This document shows, piece by piece, positions 8,378 through 15,525 of a stretch of 64,000 bases of DNA. Within the stretch, counting starts at the first letter, position 1, and each line of letters begins with the position of its first letter. Source of the DNA: CAMCXE01 sp046347475. Lineage in GTDB: Bacteria; Pseudomonadota; Gammaproteobacteria; Pseudomonadales; Cellvibrionaceae. A program made the position numbers and the translations under genes. Under the pieces are notes generated by a model. The model searched no databases, had not been told where the DNA came from, and saw nothing but the letters and a program-made list of their open reading frames with translations. The stretch lies in assembly GCA_046347475.1 (NCBI GenBank), contig JAXMGD010000001.1:806001-870000 (forward strand), read 5' to 3'.

Positions 8378-9661
8378 ATGTCGAATCATTCAGGTAGTGC
8401 GCTTGTACCTGATCGCCCCCTGGTTATATCGGTAGAATTAGCCTGTCAGTTGGGCCTTGAAGAAGCGACCCTGCTAACCCTCCTTAACGAAGCCGCCCGC
8501 TATTTGCCATCGCAACAAAAATTAGGCGGTAATTGGTTTGCTCTAGATGAGTCGTTAGTCGCTCAACTAATGCCTTTTTGGCAAGGTTTAGACCTGCAGC
8601 GGCTCTTGAATAATTTAAAAGCAAAGGGAATAGTGGCGCTGGCGTCGGCGCCATTTACTCAGTCAAAGCAAATCGTTTTTAGTTTTAGCACCCGCAGACT
8701 CCCCTCAACTGATACCGCACAAACTATCGAGCCTGTGGTAAACGCGGTAGCATCGACCAATTATATTGCGCCTGGCTGGCAACCTGACGCTGACACCCTA
8801 AACCGTATTCAGCAGCTGAATATTCCGCAAGATTTTGCTTTGTCACAAGTGGGTGAATTTGTACTCTATTGGCGCGAACGCAACGAACCTGCGCGCGCCT
8901 GGGGCAGTAAATTTTTAAAGCATGTGCTAGCGCGTTGGCGTGAACAGGAGTCAAAGCAGGCGGCTAAGCAACGGCAAAAACCAATACATTTTGATTGGCG
9001 CCCGAGCCAGGAAGTCATTCATGCTTTGGTAAATTCCGCAGGGATTGAAACTAAAAAAATAGAAGAATTAATTCCTAAGTTTGTGCATTATTGGTTGATG
9101 CACGGCGGTGCCCCAGAAAACTGGAATCTTGAATTTCATACCTATGCGATGCGCAACACGTCGCGAAGCCAGTTGCCGATTTTTAAGGGTTGGCGGCCGA
9201 GTGAAGATACCCTTGAGGTTATGGTGCGTGCAGGTATCAGTCGGGAATTTATCGAAGATGCCATACCGGAATTTGAATTATATTGGCGCGAGCAAAAAGT
9301 CGAATCAGACAACTGGAACCGCAAATTCCGCGAACACGTCCAGCGCCAGTGGCTTGGTTATCAAAGCGCTCTGGAGCACGATACCATTCCGCGCAGAATC
9401 CCTGCTAACTGGCAACCCTCTGATGATGTGTACGATGTATTACGCCTTGCCAATATAGACTTGGCATTTGCCAAAACATTGTTACCGGAATTTGTGATTT
9501 ATTGGCGCGACAGTAATCAGGTCTACCATTCGTGGAATACACGATTTTTACAGTACGTAAAGAAGCGCTGGGCTGTTGGCGAAAAATCAACAAGCGTACA
9601 ACGATCAACCCGGGAGATATCACTTGTCGACGAACTCACCGACCGCAGCTGGGCCCAATAA
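8378..9661 (+). CDS. protein with four DnaT-like ssDNA-binding repeats
   Basis: 427 residues. The N-terminal ~105 residues look like a winged-helix or DnaT N-terminal-type domain. Four tandem units then follow, at about residues 133-188, 206-260, 270-326 and 344-399. Each has the pattern W-x-P-S/D, a helix, PEF-x-x-YWR, a short loop, then W-N/G-x-K/R-F-x-x-H/Y-V-x-x-x-W. This matches the C-terminal ssDNA-binding domain of primosomal DnaT, which occurs once in E. coli DnaT. The gene overlaps a lambda-P-like helicase loader by 38 bases, so a role in replicative-helicase loading is likely. It could correspond to the 'DopC' partner proposed for domesticated lambda-type loaders; that is inference. 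The ribosome-binding site is weak (GGCGGG). Confidence 0.8.
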   Translation: MSNHSGSALVPDRPLVISVELACQLGLEEATLLTLLNEAARYLPSQQKLGGNWFALDESLVAQLMPFWQGLDLQRLLNNLKAKGIVALASAPFTQSKQIVFSFSTRRLPSTDTAQTIEPVVNAVASTNYIAPGWQPDADTLNRIQQLNIPQDFALSQVGEFVLYWRERNEPARAWGSKFLKHVLARWREQESKQAAKQRQKPIHFDWRPSQEVIHALVNSAGIETKKIEELIPKFVHYWLMHGGAPENWNLEFHTYAMRNTSRSQLPIFKGWRPSEDTLEVMVRAGISREFIEDAIPEFELYWREQKVESDNWNRKFREHVQRQWLGYQSALEHDTIPRRIPANWQPSDDVYDVLRLANIDLAFAKTLLPEFVIYWRDSNQVYHSWNTRFLQYVKKRWAVGEKSTSVQRSTREISLVDELTDRSWAQ

Positions 9662-10253
9662 TACAGGCCGCCCTGGCGGGGCAAAAGCGAGCCCGGAATT
9701 AATTGATGCAATTAATCAGACCTTCGCTTTATTTCGCCGCAATTATTTAAATCAGTACCATAAGGCTTTTGGTGATCTTGAGGAACTCAATCATACTAAG
9801 CGCTTGTGGTTGGAAATATTGGGACGCTTTTCACCACAGGCTATATTGCTGGGGGCTCGTGGCGTAATCGAAAACAGCGAATACCTACCCAGCTTGCATA
9901 CTATGATTCATTATTGCGAGCAGGCCGACAGCACAACCGCATTCCCTGACGCTCACAGCGCCTATTTAGAAGCCTGCCGAGCCCCTTCACCTAAAGCTGC
10001 TAACGCTTGGAGCCATCTCGCTGTATATCACGCAGGAAAAGCCTGTGATTGGTATTTTTTACAAACGCAGGCGGAAGCTGTGGCGTTTCCGGTTTTTAAA
10101 GAAAAATACCAGGAAATTTGCGCGAAAGTACGTGCAGGACTTTCTCTCCCTGCGCCTCGAGTGCCCTCTACCACTTCAATTGAGGCGGTGCCGACGGCTA
10201 AGGCAGAAGCAGTTGAAAAAATGGCAGCTTTGCGCGCTAAATTGAATTTATAA
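9624..10253 (+). CDS. lambda P-like replicative helicase loader
   Basis: 209 residues from a TTG at 9624. A clear GGGAG (9612-9616) lies seven bases before that TTG, so I prefer it to another in-frame TTG at 9576 that lacks such a site. The core resembles phage lambda replication protein P: FALFRRNYLNQYHKAF, then KRLWLEILGRFSPQAILLGAR, then YLPSLHTMIHYCE. Lambda P binds DnaB helicase and delivers it to an origin. The start lies inside the upstream DnaT-repeat gene, indicating translational coupling. No integrase, terminase or capsid gene is nearby, so this looks like a domesticated chromosomal loader (compare the proposed DopE) rather than prophage. The C-terminal 45 residues are a disordered Ala/Pro-rich tail ending in a Lys/Ala helix. 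Confidence 0.82.
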   Translation: MSTNSPTAAGPNNTGRPGGAKASPELIDAINQTFALFRRNYLNQYHKAFGDLEELNHTKRLWLEILGRFSPQAILLGARGVIENSEYLPSLHTMIHYCEQADSTTAFPDAHSAYLEACRAPSPKAANAWSHLAVYHAGKACDWYFLQTQAEAVAFPVFKEKYQEICAKVRAGLSLPAPRVPSTTSIEAVPTAKAEAVEKMAALRAKLNL

Positions 10254-10720
10254 ACTCATTTTTAACGTGAAATACATTCGCCTTGAAACCGACAATAAGG
10301 CCGTTCCCGTGCCGAGGATTAATGTTTTATGGATTCATTGTGCCAGCGAATACGGGAGCGATCTGGATCAAATTTTTCTAGGCCGTAAATTTGTTTGCGA
10401 TATAGCAATCCAGCAATCCAGCAATCCAGCAATCCAGCAATCCAGCAAGCTGGCGAATGTAGGGGCCAGCAGCACATTGCCCCTAAGTGGACTCCTTCCT
10501 GAAACAACAGTTTACTTCGACTTTTATCGCACCACCTCGATTGAATTGCATGCATAAGCCGTTTGCGGGGCTTGATCGCGGATTAAAAATGAGGTGGTAC
10601 GGTGGGCGTTCTATTGTTATCCGCTAATGATAAGCTTGCTGTAAACGATCATCGGAAAATTAAGGTCGTTGGATTATTCGGTGGTAGAATCGCTGTTTTG
10701 AAATCATGGAGATGTAGAAA
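10254..10720. other. 467-base gap with no convincing gene
   Basis: Between the helicase loader and the poly-Ser lipoprotein gene. It holds five copies of an 8-base repeat (described separately) and a short inverted repeat, ACCACCTC at 10531-10538 with GAGGTGGT at 10591-10598. An open frame of 96 codons starts at a GTG at 10267 and spans the repeat, but it has no ribosome-binding site, no recognisable motif and repeat-derived residues, so I do not call it. TAGAAT at 10684-10689 is a possible -10 box for the lipoprotein gene. Confidence 0.5.
10404..10448 (+). repeat. octanucleotide tandem repeat
   Basis: AGCAATCC is repeated five times without error (10404-10443), followed by a partial sixth unit, AGCAA. 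The unit length is not a multiple of three, so any reading frame through it would shift when copies are gained or lost. The only frame spanning it is a weak open frame at 10267-10557. Confidence 0.9.
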
Positions 10721-13021
10721 ATGCACTTAAAAATTTGGCCTATTGCGTGTATCCTCCTAGCGCTTACTGCTTGTGGGGAGAAAAATAAGTCCAAGGCCCC
10801 AGATCCAACGCCGGGCTCGAGCTCATCCAGTTCATCGAGCTCATCCAGTTCATCGAGCTCATCCACTTCATCGAGCTCATCCAGTTCATCGAGCTCATCC
10901 AGTTCATCGAGCTCATCCAGTTCATCCAGTTCATCCAGTTCATCGAGCTCATCCAGTTCATCGAGTTCATCGAGTTCATCGAGTTCATCGAGTTCATCGA
11001 GTTCATCGAGTTCATCGAGTTCATCGAGTTCATCGAGTTCATCGAGTTCATCGAGTTCATCGAGTTCATCGAGTTCATCGAGCTCATCCAGTTCATCGAG
11101 CTCGTCTGGATCAACCTATCTCGGAGTAAATAATATTCAAGCAAAGTGCTTGGTTTCCTTTACTCCGGGAATGTCTGTTGCAGAACCTTGGACCTCAGAT
11201 TGTTTGTCCCTGAATCGCCAAGGCTATCGAGATCCTTATGCGTCTGTGCCAAACCCAATATATGCGCGCTATGCTGAGTTCACCTTAGCGGAAGTTAGGG
11301 ATATAGGTTTTTCGGTGTATGGCGGGGGTTCGACAATTATTTACTTATTAAATGGCGACACTGGGCAGATTCTAAAACAGGGGTACGACAGCCTGCCGAC
11401 GTCAAGTCTACGACCTGGCAATTACGTACTGGAAATAACCAATACCTCGGCCAATTATTTCACTTTAATTTCCAATCAAGTGGAATTTGGCTCTACTGAT
11501 TGTTTTGCACCTTTAACGCTGGGGCAATCCTTAGTGTCAAGTTGGCGGCCTGAATGTATTTCTTCGATCCGGGAGTACATTGATCCTTACCAAGATACAT
11601 CAACTACAAAGAGCCGTGCGCGGTTTTTTAATTTTGAGGTGTCTGAAGTTAACGAGTTTAAGTTTGATGTCTCGTCATCCACTCAGTTATATATGTACTT
11701 ATACGAAGGTGATAGCAATTCCGGAGTGCCTGTAATCCAGGGCACTAATATCCCAGTGCAGACTCTGAGCCCAGGTAAATATACTTTAGAAGTTGCGACT
11801 TTTACCCAGGCCGGAGTTGGAACCTTTAATGTTGCGGTAAGCTTGCTCGACCCTTCCGGTCAATGCACATCAAATCTGTCGTTGAATCAGACATATTCAC
11901 AAGGTTTTTTAAGTCGCTGCTTAAAGCAAAGCCAAGGTTTAAATAGCGATCCATATTCGGATTATTCAAAAGGTTATGCGCGCTATTATAATTTCGAGGT
12001 GGATAGGACCAGTGACCTAACATTCTTGTTTAATCCGTCAACAGGGTATGATTCGGCTGCCCGTGCAAAGGCCATTAGGCTTTTTAATCGCAACGACTTC
12101 ACTTCCAATCTGGCGTCCACTGTTAGTTCGGGATTTGGCTCGGGACTTTTGCAGTTTAATAAACGGGTAACTCCTGGGAAATATACTGTTGAATTGTTAA
12201 GCGGTGATCTAAGTAGTTACTCGCTCCAAATCAACCAATCCGCGAGCTTGAATGATTGCCAGCAGGCTATATCTTTGGGGCAAGGTTGGCAGGGATTTAG
12301 CGTGGCTGATTGTCAGCCAGTGGTTGCCCTGGCTAACGCGGATCCCTATACGCCCCGTGCCGAAAATTACGTGGCTAATCGGTACGATTTCAGCCTCAAT
12401 TACAAACAAGCTGTGGCAGTGAATGTCGCTGGTGATCTTGGTTATTCACCAAGGGCTCTATACAAACTTGCTGAAAATGGAAAACCGCTCTTAGTTAATT
12501 TGGCACCCTATTCCCAATTTTCCTTTGGGGGCGATTCTCTCAAGATTAGTTCTGAGCTAGATCAGGGCGATTATTTTGTGGAACTATGGATTGGTAAGAA
12601 TAGTCAGCCGATGCAATTTAATTTGCGAGTTGATCCTGTTGCTGTGAACCCTTGTGATCGCTATTTCCGTATTCCCGGTTCGATTGAGGGTAGTTTGTCT
12701 ACTGCCTGTCAAAGCGGTCATAAATATCGTGTCTACAATATCGATCCCTACAACGTTTACAACACGGGACGCTATTATGCTCAAGCCTATACCTTAGAGG
12801 TGCCAGTGAATGGGCGATATAACTTTAGTTTAGAAAGTTCGTTTGCGCCTGAGTCATATTGGCGGGCAAACCCGCAGGGGACATTTAATTCTGCCAATAA
12901 GTTAGTCGGAAAGTCATTTGAACTGGACTTAAGCGCGGGTTTTTATCATTTTGAAGTGACATCTGAAGCCTATGATGTTTTGGCTCCGTTTAGCTTAACC
13001 GTAAACAAGATAAATCCATAA
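10721..13021 (+). CDS. lipoprotein with 97-residue poly-Ser linker and five Cys/DPY repeats
   Basis: 766 residues. A lipoprotein signal (lipobox LTAC, cysteine 18) is followed by a short charged stretch. Residues 33-129 are serine apart from one threonine. Five related units of about 120-130 residues begin near residues 143, 261, 382, 513 and 645. Each starts with a Cys, has a second Cys about 15-20 residues later, then a DPY motif (YRDPY, YIDPY, NSDPY, NADPY, NIDPY), and ends in beta strands of the type LxPGxYxLEV. The strand pattern recalls the pre-peptidase C-terminal (PPC) beta-sandwich, but I cannot assign a family. It is probably surface-anchored. Poly-Ser linkers are typical of secreted polysaccharide-acting proteins in Cellvibrio and relatives. 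No catalytic domain is visible, so binding or adhesion is likelier than catalysis. Confidence 0.8.
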   Translation: MHLKIWPIACILLALTACGEKNKSKAPDPTPGSSSSSSSSSSSSSSSSTSSSSSSSSSSSSSSSSSSSSSSSSSSSSSSSSSSSSSSSSSSSSSSSSSSSSSSSSSSSSSSSSSSSSSSSSSSSSSSSSGSTYLGVNNIQAKCLVSFTPGMSVAEPWTSDCLSLNRQGYRDPYASVPNPIYARYAEFTLAEVRDIGFSVYGGGSTIIYLLNGDTGQILKQGYDSLPTSSLRPGNYVLEITNTSANYFTLISNQVEFGSTDCFAPLTLGQSLVSSWRPECISSIREYIDPYQDTSTTKSRARFFNFEVSEVNEFKFDVSSSTQLYMYLYEGDSNSGVPVIQGTNIPVQTLSPGKYTLEVATFTQAGVGTFNVAVSLLDPSGQCTSNLSLNQTYSQGFLSRCLKQSQGLNSDPYSDYSKGYARYYNFEVDRTSDLTFLFNPSTGYDSAARAKAIRLFNRNDFTSNLASTVSSGFGSGLLQFNKRVTPGKYTVELLSGDLSSYSLQINQSASLNDCQQAISLGQGWQGFSVADCQPVVALANADPYTPRAENYVANRYDFSLNYKQAVAVNVAGDLGYSPRALYKLAENGKPLLVNLAPYSQFSFGGDSLKISSELDQGDYFVELWIGKNSQPMQFNLRVDPVAVNPCDRYFRIPGSIEGSLSTACQSGHKYRVYNIDPYNVYNTGRYYAQAYTLEVPVNGRYNFSLESSFAPESYWRANPQGTFNSANKLVGKSFELDLSAGFYHFEVTSEAYDVLAPFSLTVNKINP
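10817..11107 (+). repeat. serine-codon tandem repeat
   Basis: 97 codons built from 9-base units of the types TCATCGAGT, TCATCCAGT and TCATCGAGC. The middle part (about 10965-11085) is nearly perfect TCATCGAGT. Because unit length is a multiple of three, slippage would lengthen or shorten the serine spacer without breaking the frame. The repeat also creates long artefactual open frames in other frames. Confidence 0.95.
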
Positions 13022-13041
13022 CCGCTTGCTGTGTTAAAAAA

Positions 13042-13067
13042 GGCCGCCAAAAGGCGGCTTTTTTATT
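13042..13067. terminator. intrinsic terminator, probably bidirectional
   Basis: Stem GCCGCC (13043-13048), loop AAAA, stem GGCGGC (13053-13058), then TTTTTT. On the other strand the stem is followed by a run of T from AAAAAA at 13036-13041. It sits between the convergent poly-Ser lipoprotein and O-antigen-ligase genes; its right side overlaps the last bases of the latter. Confidence 0.85.
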
Positions 13068-14742
13068 GGGTTCTTCTTAAAGCTTCGTTGGCTTGCAAAT
13101 AGAGTTGTTGAGTCGGTTTAAATGAGGGGTAATAGCTGAGTAAGCGCAAGGCCTCAGTCTTACAATGACTAAAATCGCGTTGAAAGCAGTACCACTGAGT
13201 GATCTTATAGCGGGCTCCAATATGGTAAGGATAAAGCGATAAAAAATGCTGCATTGCGCTGATCGCTTCTGCGGGATTGCCATCTTGTTCAAAGTGGGTT
13301 GTAGCAAGATCGAACCAGGCGCGTTCGTTACCTGGATAAATATCAACTGCACGGGCAAGCTTTAGAGAATTTTGGGTTTTGAATCCATCATTAGCTAAAA
13401 TTTGTGAGGTTAAATTGCTGCATGAATAGCCTAAAAATATAGCAATAAATCCGAAAGCCAGTGAGCGGCTAGGCGTTGTGATGTTCACCCCTGAAAACCA
13501 GGAGCTCTGTTTATAGGTGGCTATGTAACAGGCAGTTAGAATTAAACAGAACCATAAACTGGCTGGGTTGGAGAAAACTGCACAAAATAAACCATTTGTA
13601 AAGGTTGCACATAGTACCAATAGGTACACCCCGCTCCACTGATCAATAGATTTTTTTGCACTAAAAGCTGGTGCTAAAAGCCCAAGAAGAACACCTAGTA
13701 AAAGTGCTCCCCCGAGCCAGCCTGTCTCACTGACTGATTTTAAGTAAAAGTTATGGGGCTGTTTTAATATCTCGGTCTCGTTCATAAAAGGTGAAGCGTT
13801 TGCCGTGCCGGCTTGTCCATACAGCGGGTGAATATACTCAAAATTATTTAAGCCGACCCCAAAGGGATTGTCGATTATCATCTTAAATGTATTTTTATAC
13901 ATGATGATCCGATCTGATGATGCATAATTTAAATCGGGTGCGTTGGCTACTCGCGTTAGCTTAGTGTTGATCATTGTATCGTTGGGCTGGCTAATGCTCA
14001 CTGTTAATAGCGCGATAGATAGCAGGCCAAGTAAACCTAGTGCCTTTATCGAAAACTGTCTGTTTGATTTCCAAAATAACCCGGCCGTTACCACGCAGGC
14101 GACGCCAAGCCCGACAATGGATGCACGTATGGCTGAATCCGCTAGCAGGGTAAGTGTGGCGAGCAATAACAATGTGCAGAGAATGGAAACGTATTTTTTT
14201 GCCTGGAACGTGCCCCAAAATAAAATCGGTATCCAAAATATATATACATGGCCTGCGTGGTTGATAAACCCAAGAGGTGTGTAGTTGGCATTTTGGAATG
14301 GGTGCTTAAGGATGTATCGTTCGGTGGTTAAAACTAAAAAAAATGATAAGCAGCTGAAAATTGCAGTGTTGAGCAAAAGTTCTCTGGCGCTTTCTCTGTT
14401 TAAATCGCGGCTCAAGAAATATATGCTGGAGGCTATCAGCAAGTAGCGGGCACCTAATTCTAATGATGCATAGTGATGGCTGGCCCACATGGAGGATATG
14501 AGGCTCCATGCAATAAAGAAAAGAACGACCATTCCGAATTTTGTAACCGCAATTTGTTTGCAGTTGGCGACTTTAATAAAAGTGTATGCGGCGAGAAAGA
14601 TGTCTAGTAGCCACCATTTTATGGAGTCGTATTGATAGTAAACACCGCTCCAATGGGCGGTTGCAACAAAGCATGAAGTTACCGCCCAGAATAGCTGCCA
14701 GCGCATTGGGTAAATTAAAAATAGTGGTAAGGGGTTTTTCAT
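13063..14742 (-). CDS. O-antigen ligase / Wzy family membrane protein with C-terminal TPR
   Basis: 559 residues. About twelve hydrophobic segments span residues 10-430. A large periplasmic loop before the last helices holds the Wzy_C-type signature GVGLNNFEYIHPLYG and HNFYLKSVSETGWLGG. The GFINHAGHVYIF motif resembles the conserved histidine motif of PglL-type protein O-oligosaccharyltransferases. The C-terminal 100 residues are TPR-like (ERAWFDLATTHFEQDGNPAEAI). Members ligate lipid-linked glycans to lipid A core or to pilins, or polymerise O-units. PglL-type pilin glycosylation is plausible, but no pilin gene is nearby. The gene stands alone, convergent with the preceding lipoprotein gene. 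Confidence 0.82.
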   Translation of the reverse strand: MKNPLPLFLIYPMRWQLFWAVTSCFVATAHWSGVYYQYDSIKWWLLDIFLAAYTFIKVANCKQIAVTKFGMVVLFFIAWSLISSMWASHHYASLELGARYLLIASSIYFLSRDLNRESARELLLNTAIFSCLSFFLVLTTERYILKHPFQNANYTPLGFINHAGHVYIFWIPILFWGTFQAKKYVSILCTLLLLATLTLLADSAIRASIVGLGVACVVTAGLFWKSNRQFSIKALGLLGLLSIALLTVSISQPNDTMINTKLTRVANAPDLNYASSDRIIMYKNTFKMIIDNPFGVGLNNFEYIHPLYGQAGTANASPFMNETEILKQPHNFYLKSVSETGWLGGALLLGVLLGLLAPAFSAKKSIDQWSGVYLLVLCATFTNGLFCAVFSNPASLWFCLILTACYIATYKQSSWFSGVNITTPSRSLAFGFIAIFLGYSCSNLTSQILANDGFKTQNSLKLARAVDIYPGNERAWFDLATTHFEQDGNPAEAISAMQHFLSLYPYHIGARYKITQWYCFQRDFSHCKTEALRLLSYYPSFKPTQQLYLQANEALRRTQ

Positions 14743-14802
14743 CGGTTAGGCCTGGATTAAAGCAGGTGTAAATAATCTGGTGTGGTCATTTTGGTAAGAG
14801 CC

Positions 14803-15183
14803 TTAGCGCATCTGCCCCACATCATGGTCTCTTTCTGTAGATTGGCGTACCGCCCAAACCCCAAACTCATTCCCGCTTGGGTCAACAAAATGAAACCTCT
14901 GCCCACCAGGAAAATTAAAAATGGATTTTATGATTTGCCCGCCCGCAGCTATGACATTGGCTTGGGCGGTTTCCAGTTGAGGGACTTGCAGTACTAATAA
15001 AACCCCCGCCTGGGCTATTTTGTTTGAGCGATAAAATGCGCAGGGGATACCGGCGTTGGTGATGGTGCAGTATTCGTTATTGAGGTCTTTAAATATCCAG
15101 CCGAAGGCTTGTTTAAAAAATGTTTTGCTTGCATTGAGATTGCGGCTGGGGATTTCGATATAGGTGATGGGGGAGGAATACAT
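14803..15183 (-). CDS. VOC/glyoxalase-family protein
   Basis: 126 residues with the typical two beta-alpha-beta-beta-beta modules of one VOC domain: SPITYIEIPSRNLNASKTFFKQAFGW at the start, and GQRFHFVDPSGNEFGVW near the end. The HFVDPSGNEFGVW motif carries the usual C-terminal Glu ligand position. GGAAG precedes the ATG by eight bases. This subgroup is annotated widely as glyoxalase/bleomycin-resistance-like, with substrate unknown. It is a single gene between the O-antigen-ligase-type gene and the MITE-like element. Confidence 0.85.
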   Translation of the reverse strand: MYSSPITYIEIPSRNLNASKTFFKQAFGWIFKDLNNEYCTITNAGIPCAFYRSNKIAQAGVLLVLQVPQLETAQANVIAAGGQIIKSIFNFPGGQRFHFVDPSGNEFGVWAVRQSTERDHDVGQMR

Positions 15184-15271
15184 AAAGGTTACTTCCGGAA
15201 ATTCACATTGCGCGCTAAGGCATTTTTACCACTCAAATCCATTTAGGCGTGTATTGCTCTAAACCCCATCC

Positions 15272-15450
15272 CAATGTCATTAAGTTAAGCGCAGTTCCCT
15301 CACCCTAGCCCTCTCCCAGCGGGAGAGGGGACAGTGCGTACTAACCCTGGAGACATTGCTTTTTAGCTCCCTCTCCCGCTGGGAGAGGGTTGAGGTGAGG
15401 GTAACAAAAGGCGCGGGAAATAGCTCAAAATCCTTAACTTAATGACATTG
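15272..15450. mobile_element. MITE-like element, copy 1 (179 bp)
   Basis: The ends are perfect 18-base inverted repeats, CAATGTCATTAAGTTAAG at 15272-15289 and its complement at 15433-15450. Inside are two further palindromic blocks around CCCTCTCCC/GGGAGAGGG (about 15310-15329 and 15366-15390). There is no coding capacity. A second copy at 51888-52065 lies in opposite orientation, has nearly identical length and aligns along its whole length. No clear target duplication flanks it. It accounts for most of the 342-base gap between the VOC gene and nuoN. Confidence 0.8.
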
Positions 15451-15491
15451 CACCCCTGCGGCGCACCCCTCCAAAGGAGAGGAATATAGAT

Positions 15492-15519
15492 AAAAAAATC
15501 CCGGCTACTGCCGGGATTT
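15492..15519 (-). terminator. nuo operon terminator
   Basis: On the minus strand, stem AAATCCCGGC, loop AGTA, stem GCCGGGATTT, then a run of T. It begins seven bases after the nuoN stop, so it ends the nuo transcript. Confidence 0.9.
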
Positions 15520-15525
15520 GAAGGT

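Noticed and set aside
8378..10253. Prophage
   Set aside because: Only the two replication-type genes have phage relatives; no integrase, structural, lysis or regulator genes and no attachment sites are seen.
10267..10557. 96-codon frame across the octanucleotide repeat
   Set aside because: No ribosome-binding site or recognisable motif, and the middle residues come from the repeat itself.
10800..11110. CRISPR-like repetitive array
   Set aside because: The units are contiguous 9-bp serine codons with no unique spacers; no cas genes are in the window.
10764..11144. Open frames of 118 and 126 codons in other frames of the serine tract (His/Arg/Val-rich and Met/Asn/Ser-rich)
   Set aside because: They are produced only by the 9-bp DNA repeat; the lipoprotein frame has the signal peptide, lipobox and conserved domains.
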